From Nocardia jejuensis NBRC 103114 (GTDB taxonomy: Bacteria; Actinomycetota; Actinomycetes; Mycobacteriales; Mycobacteriaceae), in assembly GCF_001613145.1 (NCBI RefSeq), contig NZ_BDBU01000037.1, positions 1 to 64,000 on the forward strand: DNA of 64,000 nucleotides. Reading direction: 5' to 3'. A program made the translations under genes and the position numbers. Below are positions 17,547 through 26,891 of the stretch, piece after piece (position 1 is the first letter of the stretch; each line of letters opens with the position of its first letter). The notes under the pieces are model-generated. The model did not search any database. It was not told where the DNA came from and saw only the letters and a program-made list of their open reading frames with translations.

Positions 17547-17765
17547 CGGTCGGCGCATCGCCCGGCGTGGGAGCGCCCGTCCGGGTGAGCGCTCGAGCAG
17601 AATGACGTACAGGTCAGAGTGTCACAGATCACTTTTGAGCAGATTGATCAACTTTTTCGGCGACTGTTGACATGGATCACACTCCACGGCAGATTTCGTT
17701 GCACCGATCGCTGTTCCTTCGTTCGCAGCTCATGATCTGGGTTGCGGAAAGTGTGGTGGCTGTTC

Positions 17766-20700
17766 ATGACCGACGTCGTCTGCGCATCCTCGCTGGGGCA
17801 GGCCGAGCCGGCCGCGCCCTACGACCTGGCCGACCGCTACCGCTCCGGCGCGGGGCCCGTTCTGCTCACGGGTGTGCAGGCCATCGCCCGGCTCTTCGTG
17901 GAACAGCATGTGCGGGACATTCGGGCCGGTCGCCGGGTGGCCACCTTCGTCTCCGGCTATCAGGGCAGTCCACTCGGCGGCGTGGACAAGATGCTGCTGG
18001 GCATGCCGGGCGTGCTGGCCGAGCACGACATCACCTTCGTGCCGGGCTTCAACGAGGAACTCGCGGCCACCTCGGTCTGGGGCAGCCAGGCTGATCTGCC
18101 CGCCGGGCGCGCGACCCACGACGGGGTCATCGGGGTCTGGTACGGCAAGGGGCCGGGTGTCGATCGCGCGACCGACGCCATCCGGCACGCGAACATGTAC
18201 GGGGTCAATGCGCGCGGCGGCGTGCTGCTGCTGGTCGGTGACGATCCGGCCTCCAAATCCTCCACCGTGCCCGCGGTGAGTGAACGGTCGCTGGCCGCCA
18301 TGGGTGTTCCGGTGCTGTTCCCGCGCAATGCCGGGGAGATCATCACCCTGGGCATGCACGGCATCGCGCTCTCGCGCGCGTCGGGCTGCGTGGTGGCCAT
18401 GAAGATCGTCGCCGATGTCGCGGACGGCGCGTGGACCGTCGATGCCACGGTCGCGGATCTGCCCATCACCGTTCCCGAAGTGCGGTGGGAGGGAAAGCCT
18501 TTCCACTACCGGCAGCGGCCGATGGCGGCGCCCGCCGACAGCGTCCTGGCCGAGGCCGACCTGTACGGGCCGCGCTGGGACCTGGTCCGGTCCTACGGCG
18601 CGGCCAACGCGCTCGATGTGATCGAGGTGGATCCCGCCGACGCCCGGATCGGAATCGCCGCCACCGGAACCACTTTCGACGCGCTCCGCCAGGCTCTGCT
18701 CGACCTCGGCGTGGACGAGGCGGCCATGCACCACGCCGGGATCCGGCTGCTGCGCATCGGCATGCCGTATCCGCTGGGGCCGCAACGGATCACCGAGTTC
18801 GCCCGGGGGCTGGAGCAGCTGATCGTGGTGGAGGACAAGACCGCCTTCATCGAAACGCAGATTCGCGAAATCCTGTACGGCACCGCCGATGCGCCGCAGA
18901 TCCTCGGCAAGCGCGACGGACGCGGCGCCGCGCTGATGCCGTTCGACGGAGAGCTCACCGCGGGCCGTCTGCTCGGGCCGCTGCGCCGGGTGCTGCGGGA
19001 TCGAATGGAGTTGAAAAGGGCTGCGCCGCCGCCACTGTCGCTCGAAGTGCTCTCCGCCAAGCGAACCGCCTACTTCTGCAGTGGTTGCCCGCACAATCGC
19101 TCCACCGCCATCCCCGAGGGTTCGATCGGCGGCGGCGGTATCGGCTGCCACACCCTGGTCACCATGTCCGGCCGCGGCGACAGCGCGGTGACCGGCCTGA
19201 CCCAGATGGGCGGCGAGGGCAGCCAGTGGATCGGGCAAGCCCCGTTCACCGACGTGCCGCACCTGTTCCAGAACATCGGCGACGGAACGTTCTTCCACTC
19301 CGGGCAGCTGGCCGTGCAGGCCTGTGTGGCCGCGGGGGTGAACATCACCTACAAGCTGCTGTGGAACGAAGTCGTCGCCATGACCGGCGCGCAGGATGTC
19401 GAGGGCGGTCTCACCGTCGCGGGGCTCACCCACAAGTTGCGCACCGAGGGCGTCCGGCAGATCGTCATCTGCGCCGACGAACCCGCGCGGCACAACCGGC
19501 GCGCGCTGGCCAAGGGCACGCTGCTGTGGCATCGGGACCGGCTCGACGAGGCCCAGAAGATGTTGCGGGACATCGAGGGCGTCACCGTGCTCATCTACGA
19601 CCAGCACTGCGCGGCGGATGCCCGGCGGCAGCGCAAGCGCGGCACCCTGCCCGTGCGCAACACCCGCGTGGTGATCAACGAAGCCGTGTGCGAGGGCTGC
19701 GGCGACTGCGGCGTGAAGTCCAATTGCCTGTCGGTGCAACCGGTCGAGACCGAATTCGGCCGCAAGACCCGGATCGATCAGACCTCGTGCAATACCGATT
19801 ACAGCTGCATGGACGGTGACTGCCCGTCCTTCGTGACGGTGGAACTGACTCCGAATGCCAAGGGGTCCAAGGGGTCCGAGGGCACCGGGCGCGCAAGAAG
19901 GTTCCTGGATCGCTGGACTGGCGGGTCGGCCCGGGACGCCCGCGCCGATTCCTCGCGCCGCACCACCGCGCGACATGCGACCCCCACTCCCCCCGCCGTC
20001 GCCGATCCGGGTCTGCGCGCACCCGAGGGCACACAGAACGTGCTCATCGCGGGCATCGGCGGCACCGGCATCGTGACGGTGAACCAGGTGCTGGCCACGG
20101 CCGCGCTCCGGGCCGGATACGAGGTCGAGAGCCTGGATCAGATCGGGCTGAGCCAGAAGGCCGGTCCGGTGCTGTCGCATCTGCGGTTCTCCACCACCGA
20201 GCTGGAGCCGTCCAATCGGCTCACACCGGGGAGCGCGAACTGCGTGCTGGCCATCGATCTGCTCACCGCCGCCGACCCGAAGAACCTCCGGTACGGTGAT
20301 CGGGCCTCGACGGTGACGGTCGCCTCGACCAGCAAGACCCCGACCGGGGACATGGTGTACGACAAGTCGGTTCCGTACCCGGCCACCGAATCGCTGCTGG
20401 ATCGCGTTGCCTCGGTATCGAATTCGGTGCATCACTTCGACGCGCTGGCCGCGGCCCAGCAGGTGTTCGGCAATACCGCGGCGGCGAACTTCCTGATGGT
20501 CGGCGCGGCGTTCCAATCGGGTGGTCTGCGACTGCCCGCGGCGGCCATCGAGGAGGCGATCGGCATCAACGGCGTCGCGGTCGCGGCCAATATCGCCGCG
20601 TTCCGGTGGGGCCGGGTGGCCATCGCGGATCCGGACGCCTTCGCGGCCGTGGCGACGGTGACGACACCGGCGCGCACCACCCCCGCCGTGCCGTCGGAAC

Positions 20701-21338
20701 TGTTGCTGGGCACCGGCTTCGAGGGCGAGGTCCGGCGCCTGGTCGAGCTGCGCGCGGCGGAGCTGATCGCCTACCAGAGCGCCACAGTCGCACGGCGCTA
20801 CATCGACACGGTCCGGTTCGCCTGGACCGCGGAGCGCCTCGTCACCGGTCGCACCGAGTTCTCCGAAGCGGTCGCGCGCGGCCTGCACAAGTTCACCGCG
20901 TACAAGGACGAGTACGAAGTCGCCCGTCTGCTGGTGGATCCCGCCTTCCTGGCCGAGGTGCGCGCCCAGGTCCCCGGCGGGGAGAACCTCACCTACAAGC
21001 TGCACCCACCGGTGCTGCGGGCGATGGGCCGCACCAGGAAGATCGGCCTCGGACCCAAATCCCATGTGGCACTGAGGGTGCTCGCCAAGGGCAAGCTGCT
21101 GCGCGGCACCCCGCTCGACCCCTTCGGCTACGCCCACGTCCGCAGGGTGGAGCGGGAGTTGCTGTCCCACTACACCGAGATGGTGCGCGATCTCGCCACC
21201 GGACTGAGCGCCGCGAACTACGACACCGCCGTTCAGGTCGCCGGACTGCCGGACCTGGTGCGCGGGTACGAGGACGTCAAACTCGCCAATATCGAGCTGT
21301 ACCAGGCGAAGTTGCGCGAACTCGGTCTGCACGACTGA
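17766..21338 (+). CDS. Fused indolepyruvate ferredoxin oxidoreductase
   Basis: About 1190 residues combining the thiamine-diphosphate alpha subunit and the gamma (beta) subunit of 2-oxoacid:ferredoxin oxidoreductases. The N-terminus has FVSGYQGSPLGGVDKMLLGM. The ThDP region is near GIGCHTLVTMSGRG, and a cysteine cluster CEGCGDCGVKSNC plus later cysteines binds iron-sulfur. A basic, low-complexity linker of about 60 residues (19850-20030) precedes the gamma domain, which begins NVLIAGIGGTGIVTVNQVLA. It oxidatively decarboxylates aryl or branched 2-oxo acids to acyl-CoA. ATG 17766 was preferred; an in-frame TTG at 17742 is possible. The 219-bp upstream gap contains a TTGACA at 17667. Confidence 0.9.
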   Translation: MTDVVCASSLGQAEPAAPYDLADRYRSGAGPVLLTGVQAIARLFVEQHVRDIRAGRRVATFVSGYQGSPLGGVDKMLLGMPGVLAEHDITFVPGFNEELAATSVWGSQADLPAGRATHDGVIGVWYGKGPGVDRATDAIRHANMYGVNARGGVLLLVGDDPASKSSTVPAVSERSLAAMGVPVLFPRNAGEIITLGMHGIALSRASGCVVAMKIVADVADGAWTVDATVADLPITVPEVRWEGKPFHYRQRPMAAPADSVLAEADLYGPRWDLVRSYGAANALDVIEVDPADARIGIAATGTTFDALRQALLDLGVDEAAMHHAGIRLLRIGMPYPLGPQRITEFARGLEQLIVVEDKTAFIETQIREILYGTADAPQILGKRDGRGAALMPFDGELTAGRLLGPLRRVLRDRMELKRAAPPPLSLEVLSAKRTAYFCSGCPHNRSTAIPEGSIGGGGIGCHTLVTMSGRGDSAVTGLTQMGGEGSQWIGQAPFTDVPHLFQNIGDGTFFHSGQLAVQACVAAGVNITYKLLWNEVVAMTGAQDVEGGLTVAGLTHKLRTEGVRQIVICADEPARHNRRALAKGTLLWHRDRLDEAQKMLRDIEGVTVLIYDQHCAADARRQRKRGTLPVRNTRVVINEAVCEGCGDCGVKSNCLSVQPVETEFGRKTRIDQTSCNTDYSCMDGDCPSFVTVELTPNAKGSKGSEGTGRARRFLDRWTGGSARDARADSSRRTTARHATPTPPAVADPGLRAPEGTQNVLIAGIGGTGIVTVNQVLATAALRAGYEVESLDQIGLSQKAGPVLSHLRFSTTELEPSNRLTPGSANCVLAIDLLTAADPKNLRYGDRASTVTVASTSKTPTGDMVYDKSVPYPATESLLDRVASVSNSVHHFDALAAAQQVFGNTAAANFLMVGAAFQSGGLRLPAAAIEEAIGINGVAVAANIAAFRWGRVAIADPDAFAAVATVTTPARTTPAVPSELLLGTGFEGEVRRLVELRAAELIAYQSATVARRYIDTVRFAWTAERLVTGRTEFSEAVARGLHKFTAYKDEYEVARLLVDPAFLAEVRAQVPGGENLTYKLHPPVLRAMGRTRKIGLGPKSHVALRVLAKGKLLRGTPLDPFGYAHVRRVERELLSHYTEMVRDLATGLSAANYDTAVQVAGLPDLVRGYEDVKLANIELYQAKLRELGLHD

Positions 21339-21641
21339 CCCCCGGGGCGAAGTGCGGCCCTGACACACACCGGCCTCGCCTGGTCGAGCCGACCCGTACG
21401 CCTCGCCCCTGCCCGACCGGACCGAGCCGACGCTGCCCGCGGCCACCCGACGAACCATCAGCATCATCCCGGGGCCGACCGCTCGTCACGACGTGCCGAT
21501 CCCGGACCGAGCGCCGCACCGCGTCACGGCCGATCAGCCGGATACGACGGCGACACCCGCCGCCACCACGCGGCACCCACACGCCGTCACCCACACGGCG
21601 ACCGACCGCCGCACACCCGCGGCATCCAGGAAGGACACATT
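21339..21641. other. Intergenic gap, nothing recognised
   Basis: 303 bp of cytosine-rich sequence between the oxidoreductase and the amino-acid dehydrogenase. No reading frame with family features, no clear terminator and no strong promoter were seen. Confidence 0.6.
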
Positions 21642-22721
21642 GTGACCGCAATGCACACCGACACAGGGGTTTTCGGACGCTCGCACGAGCTGAGCTCCCG
21701 ACGCCACGAACAGGTCGTGTTCTGCGAGGACGACAGAACCGGACTGAAGGCGATCATCGCCATCCACTCCACCACGCTGGGGCCGGCGCTGGGCGGCACC
21801 CGGTTCTACCCGTACGCGCGGGAATCGGAGGCGCTGCAGGACGCGCTGCGGCTGTCCTGGGGCATGACCTACAAGGCCGCGGCGGCGGGCGTGACGCTCG
21901 GCGGCGGCAAGGCCGTCATCATCGGCGATCCGGCGGTGGACAAGACCCCGGAACTGCTCGCCGCGTACGCGCGTTTCGTGGAAACCCTCGGCGGGCGGTA
22001 CATCACGGCCGGCGACGTCGGCACGAACACCGACGACCTGGACATCATCGGCCGCCACACCGGCTACGTGACCGGCCGCAGCACCGCGGCGGGCGGCTCC
22101 GGCGACAGCGCCCGGCTGACCGCGCTCGGCGTGTTCAACGCCATGCGCGCCGGAGCCGAATCGGTGTGGGGCACAGCCTCACTGGCGAAGCGCACGGTCG
22201 GAGTGGAGGGCGTCGGCAAGGTCGGCCGCGAGCTGATCGACCTGCTGCTCGCCGACGGCGCGGAGGTCTGCGTGTCGGACGTGAACGACGCCGCCCTGCA
22301 GCTGGTTTCGCAGTGTCATCCCTCGGTGCGCCTGCTGAGTTCGGTCGCCACCGCACCTGTGGACGTGTACGCGCCCTGCGCCATGGGCGGCACCCTGACC
22401 ACAACCAGCGCCGACGCCATCGAGGCCACGCTGATCTGCGGAGCCGCGAACAACCAGCTCGCGAATCCCCTTGTGGAGCAGGCGCTCACCGAGCGCGGCA
22501 TCACCTGGATCCCGGATTTCGTCGCCAATGCGGGCGGCCTGATCCAGGTGGCCGGCGAGCTGCGCTCTGCCGCCCCGGCCGAGGTCGAATCCGACGTGGC
22601 AGGCATCTTCCCGCGTTGCCGCAACATCATCACCGCCGCCCGGGCCGAGGGAATCGGCACCGGAGCCGCGGCGAACCGGTTCGCCGAGCGTCGCCTGGAC
22701 GCCATCCCGCGATCGATCTGA
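21642..22721 (+). CDS. Amino-acid dehydrogenase (leucine/valine/phenylalanine type)
   Basis: 359 residues of the Glu/Leu/Phe/Val dehydrogenase superfamily. TLGPALGGTRFYPY and GVTLGGGKAVIIGD (catalytic lysine in GGGK) form the substrate site. VGVEGVGKVGRELIDLL is the NAD-binding motif, and CGAANNQLAN closes the cofactor pocket. It interconverts a branched-chain or aromatic amino acid and its 2-oxo acid with NAD+, supplying substrate for the oxidoreductase upstream. Starts GTG with AGGAAGG upstream; an ATG three codons later is possible. Confidence 0.9.
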   Translation: MTAMHTDTGVFGRSHELSSRRHEQVVFCEDDRTGLKAIIAIHSTTLGPALGGTRFYPYARESEALQDALRLSWGMTYKAAAAGVTLGGGKAVIIGDPAVDKTPELLAAYARFVETLGGRYITAGDVGTNTDDLDIIGRHTGYVTGRSTAAGGSGDSARLTALGVFNAMRAGAESVWGTASLAKRTVGVEGVGKVGRELIDLLLADGAEVCVSDVNDAALQLVSQCHPSVRLLSSVATAPVDVYAPCAMGGTLTTTSADAIEATLICGAANNQLANPLVEQALTERGITWIPDFVANAGGLIQVAGELRSAAPAEVESDVAGIFPRCRNIITAARAEGIGTGAAANRFAERRLDAIPRSI

Positions 22722-22752
22722 CAGCGCCGAAAGTGTCGAAGAGGAGACCCCA

Positions 22753-24246
22753 GTGGCGATGACGAACAGCGGATTGTTCCGCACCAAATCAGTCGAACAA
22801 TCCATCCGCGATACCGACGATCCCGATTCCAAGCTCCGCAAGGATCTGACGGCCAAGGACCTCACCGTCTTCGGTGTCGCGGTGGTCATCGGTGCGGGCA
22901 TCTTCACCCTCACCGCGCGCACCGCGGGCTCGGTGGCGGGCCCGTCGGTCTCACTGGCCTTCGTGTTCGCGGCGATAGCCTGCGGATTGACCGCCCTGTG
23001 CTATGCCGAGTTCGCATCGACGGTGCCGGTCGCGGGCAGCGCGTACACCTACGCGTACGCCACCTTCGGCGAACTCATCGCGTGGATCATCGGCTGGGAT
23101 CTGATCCTGGAGTTCGCGTTGGCGGTGTCGGTGGTGGCCAAAGGGTGGTCGCAGTATCTGGGTGAACTACTCGGCGGTCAGGCGACCGTTGTCGGACTGG
23201 GGTCTCTCCGCTTCGATTGGGGCGCGGTGGCGATCATCGCGGTGGTCGGAACCCTGCTGGCCACCGGAACCAAACTGTCCTCCCGGGTGTCGGCGGTCGC
23301 GGTGGCCATCAAGCTGGCCGTGATCGGGCTGGTTCTCGTGGTCGGCGCGACCTACTTCAAGGCCTCGAACCTGACTCCGTTCGTGCCGCCCGCGCAGCCC
23401 TCGCAGCACGCCGAAGGAGTGCGGCAGTCACTGTTCGCCTGGCTCACCGGTTCCGGCGGCACCAGCTTCGGCTGGTTCGGCTTGCTCTCGGCCGCGAGCC
23501 TGGTGTTCTTCGCGTTCGTCGGTTTCGATGTCGTGGCCACCACCGCCGAGGAAACCCGCAATCCGCAGCGCGACGTCCCGCGCGGGCTGTTCGGCTCGCT
23601 GGCCATCGTCACGGTGCTGTACGTCGCGGTCTCCCTGGTGCTGACCGGCATGGTCTCCTACACCCAGCTCTCGGACGGAAATGCCACCCTGGCAACGGCT
23701 TTCGCGATCCACGGCGACACCTGGGTGAAGAACATCATCTCCGTCGGCGCGATCGCGGGCCTGTCCACCGTGGTGATGGTCATGTATCTGGGCCAGACCC
23801 GGATCCTGTTCGCCATGGCGCGGGACGGTTTGCTGCCGCGCAACCTCGCGCGCACCGGAGCCAACGGAACCCCGGTGCGCCTGACCGTCATCGTCGGCGT
23901 CGTGTGTGCCCTGCTCGCCGGTTTCGTCGACTTCGGCACCCTGGAGGAGATGGTCAATATCGGCACCCTGGTCGCATTCGTCCTGGTCGCGGTCGGCGTG
24001 CCGATCCTGCGTCGCTCCCGGCCGGATCTGAAGCGCGGATTCCGGGTTCCGTTCGTCCCGCTCATCCCGATTCTCGCCGCGCTGGCGTGTCTGTGGCTGA
24101 TGCTCAATCTCTCCATCGAGACCTGGCTGCGGTTCGTCATCTGGATGGCACTGGGCGCGATCGTCTACTACGTCTACGGCCGCAAGCATTCGGTGCTGCG
24201 GCAGCAGACGACGTCGGACCCGCGGCAGGCACTCGCGGTCGACTGA
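22753..24246 (+). CDS. APC-superfamily amino-acid permease
   Basis: 497 residues with about twelve hydrophobic helices. VFGVAVVIGAGIFTLTARTA is the helix-1 substrate motif, and AYTYAYATFGELIAWIIGWD and the VGFDVVATTAEETRNPQRDV loop are typical of the cationic/general amino-acid branch. It starts at a GTG 31 bp after the dehydrogenase with GAGGAGA upstream, so it is co-transcribed and presumably imports that enzyme's amino-acid substrate. Confidence 0.9.
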   Translation: MAMTNSGLFRTKSVEQSIRDTDDPDSKLRKDLTAKDLTVFGVAVVIGAGIFTLTARTAGSVAGPSVSLAFVFAAIACGLTALCYAEFASTVPVAGSAYTYAYATFGELIAWIIGWDLILEFALAVSVVAKGWSQYLGELLGGQATVVGLGSLRFDWGAVAIIAVVGTLLATGTKLSSRVSAVAVAIKLAVIGLVLVVGATYFKASNLTPFVPPAQPSQHAEGVRQSLFAWLTGSGGTSFGWFGLLSAASLVFFAFVGFDVVATTAEETRNPQRDVPRGLFGSLAIVTVLYVAVSLVLTGMVSYTQLSDGNATLATAFAIHGDTWVKNIISVGAIAGLSTVVMVMYLGQTRILFAMARDGLLPRNLARTGANGTPVRLTVIVGVVCALLAGFVDFGTLEEMVNIGTLVAFVLVAVGVPILRRSRPDLKRGFRVPFVPLIPILAALACLWLMLNLSIETWLRFVIWMALGAIVYYVYGRKHSVLRQQTTSDPRQALAVD

Positions 24247-24342
24247 ACGGTACGGATGGTTGCCGGTGCTCCGTTTCGCGCACCGGGCGGTGGATGGCTA
24301 CTGTTCGACGCGCACGCGCCGGCAACTGTTCTGGGGGAGTTC

Positions 24343-25902
24343 ATGGTTTTGTCTCGTCGCCGTTTCCTCGCCGTCGGTGCGATCGGGGCGGCGGCGAGCA
24401 CCGTGGGACCACCACTCGCGAGTGCGGCGGAACCGGCCGTTCTGCACCCGGGCGACAGCGGTTTCACCACGCTCGCCCGGCGCGGCTACAACGACCGGTT
24501 CGTCGCGAGCCCACAGCGGATCTTCGTGCCCACTACCACCGAAGAGGTCCGGGTGGCGGTGGAACGATCGGCCTCGGAGGGACTGCGGATCGCGGTCCGC
24601 TCGGGGGGACACGGGTTCACCGACTTCGTCGACAACGATCGAACCCGGTCGATCATCGATATGCACCGGATGGGCGCGGTGTCCTGGGACCAGGACCACC
24701 GCGCCTTCTCCGTGGACGCCGGCGCCGATCTCGGCGAGCTCTACGAGCGGCTGAACCGCTGGGGCGTCACGGTTCCCGCGGGCATCTGCAAGGGCGTCGG
24801 CACCGGCGGACACGTGAGCGGCGGCGGATACGGCCCGCTCTCGCGGCGACTCGGGCTGGTGGTCGATCATCTGTACGGCCTGGAGATCGTCACCGTCGAC
24901 GGCGGCGGCAGGGCCTCGACCGTGCTCGCCACCAAGGACGGCCCGAACGCGGACCTGTGGTGGGCGCATACGGGCGGCGGAGGCGGAAATTTCGGGGTGG
25001 TGACCCGCTATCTGCTGCGCTCACCGGCGGCCGAGAGCGCGGATCCGGCTGCGGCGCTGCCGAAACCGCCCGGCAGCATGCTGAGCACTCGCCTCACCCT
25101 GCCGTTCGCCACCGAGGAATCCTTCGTCCGCTTCGTCGGCAACTACCTCGCCTTCTTCGCCGAGCACGGTGCGCCCGGGGATCCGTTCGCGGGGCTGTAC
25201 GCGCCGCTGCATCTCAAACCGGGTCTGACCGGATCCGATGTGCTGGTCCTGCTCGACGGCGACCACCCCGATGCCCGGCGCCGGCTCGACGAGTTCGTCG
25301 CCGCGCTGTCCGAGGGTGTGCTTCCCGCGCCGATCGCGATGCCCGCGACGCAGGCCTCCTACGCCGACACCGTCTCGAATGTGTACTACGCCAAGGGAAT
25401 GCCCGGCTTCCGGGTCAACGTCAAATCCGCGTACCTGCGCACGGCGTACTCGACCGACCAGCTGCGCGTGCTCTACCGCTACCTGTCCGACCTGCGCTTC
25501 GTCGGCGAATCACAGGTGGAATTCCTGCCTTTCGGCGGTGCGGTCAATGCGGTGGCGGCCGATGCCACCGCCATGCCCGCGCGCGATTCGTTCGTGAAGA
25601 TGCTGATCCACGCCGCGTGGTACGAGCCCGCCGACGACGACCGGTTCGTGACGTGGTCCCGGGAGATGTACCGCGAGCTCTACGCCGAGACCGGGGGTGT
25701 GCCGGTGCCGAACGAGTCCAACGGCGGCAGCTACATCAATTATCCCGATCCGGATCTGGCCGATCCGGCCTGGAACACCTCCGGGGTGCCGTGGCACGCC
25801 TTCTACTACGGCGCGAACTACGAGCGGCTGCGCGGCATCAAGGCGCAGTGGGATCCGAATACCCTTTTCCAGCATCGGCTTTCGATCGACCGCCCGGCCT
25901 GA
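24343..25902 (+). CDS. Tat-exported FAD-linked oxidase (BBE/bicovalent flavoprotein)
   Basis: 519 residues. The start at 24343 follows GGGGGAG and opens with SRRRFLAVGAIGAAAS, a twin-arginine signal ending near ASAAE. The FAD domain follows, with RSGGHGFTD (His for 8-alpha attachment) and GICKGVGTGGHVSGGGYG (Cys for 6-S attachment), indicating bicovalent FAD. The C-terminal berberine-bridge segment is NYPDPDL... with FYYGANYERL. It probably oxidises a sugar, alcohol or secondary metabolite outside the membrane. It is transcribed towards the next gene and separated from it by a short tandem repeat. Confidence 0.88.
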   Translation: MVLSRRRFLAVGAIGAAASTVGPPLASAAEPAVLHPGDSGFTTLARRGYNDRFVASPQRIFVPTTTEEVRVAVERSASEGLRIAVRSGGHGFTDFVDNDRTRSIIDMHRMGAVSWDQDHRAFSVDAGADLGELYERLNRWGVTVPAGICKGVGTGGHVSGGGYGPLSRRLGLVVDHLYGLEIVTVDGGGRASTVLATKDGPNADLWWAHTGGGGGNFGVVTRYLLRSPAAESADPAAALPKPPGSMLSTRLTLPFATEESFVRFVGNYLAFFAEHGAPGDPFAGLYAPLHLKPGLTGSDVLVLLDGDHPDARRRLDEFVAALSEGVLPAPIAMPATQASYADTVSNVYYAKGMPGFRVNVKSAYLRTAYSTDQLRVLYRYLSDLRFVGESQVEFLPFGGAVNAVAADATAMPARDSFVKMLIHAAWYEPADDDRFVTWSREMYRELYAETGGVPVPNESNGGSYINYPDPDLADPAWNTSGVPWHAFYYGANYERLRGIKAQWDPNTLFQHRLSIDRPA

Positions 25903-25917
25903 TCCGCCGCCCGGCGG

Positions 25918-25968
25918 GATCGACCCCGCCCTGCCTGATCGACCCCGCCCTGCCTGATCGACCGCGCC
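25918..25968. repeat. 19-bp tandem repeat between convergent genes
   Basis: The unit GATCGACCCCGCCCTGCCT occurs twice exactly (25918-25936, 25937-25955), followed by a partial third copy; a diverged copy lies in the end of the preceding gene near 25884. It could vary in copy number by slippage. Confidence 0.8.
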
Positions 25969-25970
25969 GT

Positions 25971-26804
25971 TCAGGTCAGCGCGAACACGCGGCAGGGACC
26001 GCCGGTGCCGCCCGCGTGTGTGGGCGCGCCCACGACCACGCGCGCACCCGACGGCGGCACCTGCCCTAGGTTCGCGAGCATCTCCACCCCGTACCGCCCC
26101 GCGCCGAGAATCGCGGTGTGCGCGCCGAAGTCACGGCTCGCCGATTGATCCAGGCTCAGCGTGTCGACACCCGCGCCGACGATTCCGCGTTGCGACACCA
26201 GGTATTCCGCCGCCTCCGGCGCGAATCCCGGTGCGTGCGGGCGCCCTTCACCGTCCAGGTTCAGGAAGCTGCCCGCGTCACCGAGCCGTCGTTCCCATCC
26301 CGAGTACATGGCGACGAACGCGCGTTCGGGAATTCGGCCGTGCGCCCGTTCCCACTCCTGGATATCCGAGACCGTCAGCACCGCATCGGCATTCGCCGCC
26401 GCGCGCGCGGAGACATCGATGACGACCAGCGGAGCCACCAGATCCCGCGCGTCGATCCGGTCCACGGACGCCCCGTCGCGAACCCGATGCAGGGGCGCGT
26501 CGATGTGCGTACCGGTGTGTTCCCACAGCACCAGCGCGTTCTGGCCGAAGCCGCCCCGATCGTGCCAGGCCACCGGCACCATCGTGAACGGCGTGTTCCC
26601 CGGCCAGATCGGCAGGTCGGGTGTCAGGGCATGGGTGAGATCGACGACCTGCCCGGACTCGACCGGAGCCGCCTGCGCCACAGTGGATCTCGCCGCCATC
26701 GCCGACACCGCACCGAGCCCGGCGGCGCCGAGCCACGCCCGCCGGGTCAGCGCTCGCGCCGGGGCGCTCTCGTGCGCGACCTGCACTATCCGCGGCGAAC
26801 ACAT
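25971..26804 (-). CDS. Tat-exported cyclase-family (kynurenine-formamidase-like) hydrolase
   Basis: 277 residues. ATG 26804 is preceded by a GGAGGGG site; TRRAWLGAAGLGAVSAMAA is a twin-arginine signal with cleavage near AQAAP. The cyclase domain has VVDLTHALTPDLPIWPGN and HTGTHIDAPLHRV, the HxGTHxDxPxH metal motif. Members hydrolyse N-formylkynurenine, cyclic imides or lactones; export makes classical tryptophan degradation unlikely. A cytoplasmic paralogue lies at 29789-30436. Confidence 0.82.
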   Translation of the reverse strand: MCSPRIVQVAHESAPARALTRRAWLGAAGLGAVSAMAARSTVAQAAPVESGQVVDLTHALTPDLPIWPGNTPFTMVPVAWHDRGGFGQNALVLWEHTGTHIDAPLHRVRDGASVDRIDARDLVAPLVVIDVSARAAANADAVLTVSDIQEWERAHGRIPERAFVAMYSGWERRLGDAGSFLNLDGEGRPHAPGFAPEAAEYLVSQRGIVGAGVDTLSLDQSASRDFGAHTAILGAGRYGVEMLANLGQVPPSGARVVVGAPTHAGGTGGPCRVFALT

Positions 26805-26891
26805 CTCGGCAGCCCCTCCCCTACGACCTCGGACCCGGAACCGGCCCGCCGGAACCACCGAGGCTTCGGGCCGGGCCGGTGCCCGAGCCTA

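Noticed and set aside
17667..17695. Strong promoter for the oxidoreductase based on TTGACA at 17667
   Set aside because: The matching -10 at 17-bp spacing (CAGATT) is poor, so it is only mentioned, not called.
17730..21467. A 1245-codon open frame antisense to the oxidoreductase
   Set aside because: Its product is His/Gly/Arg-rich shadow sequence with no domain; the opposite strand encodes a complete, motif-rich enzyme. Long antisense frames are expected at this GC content.
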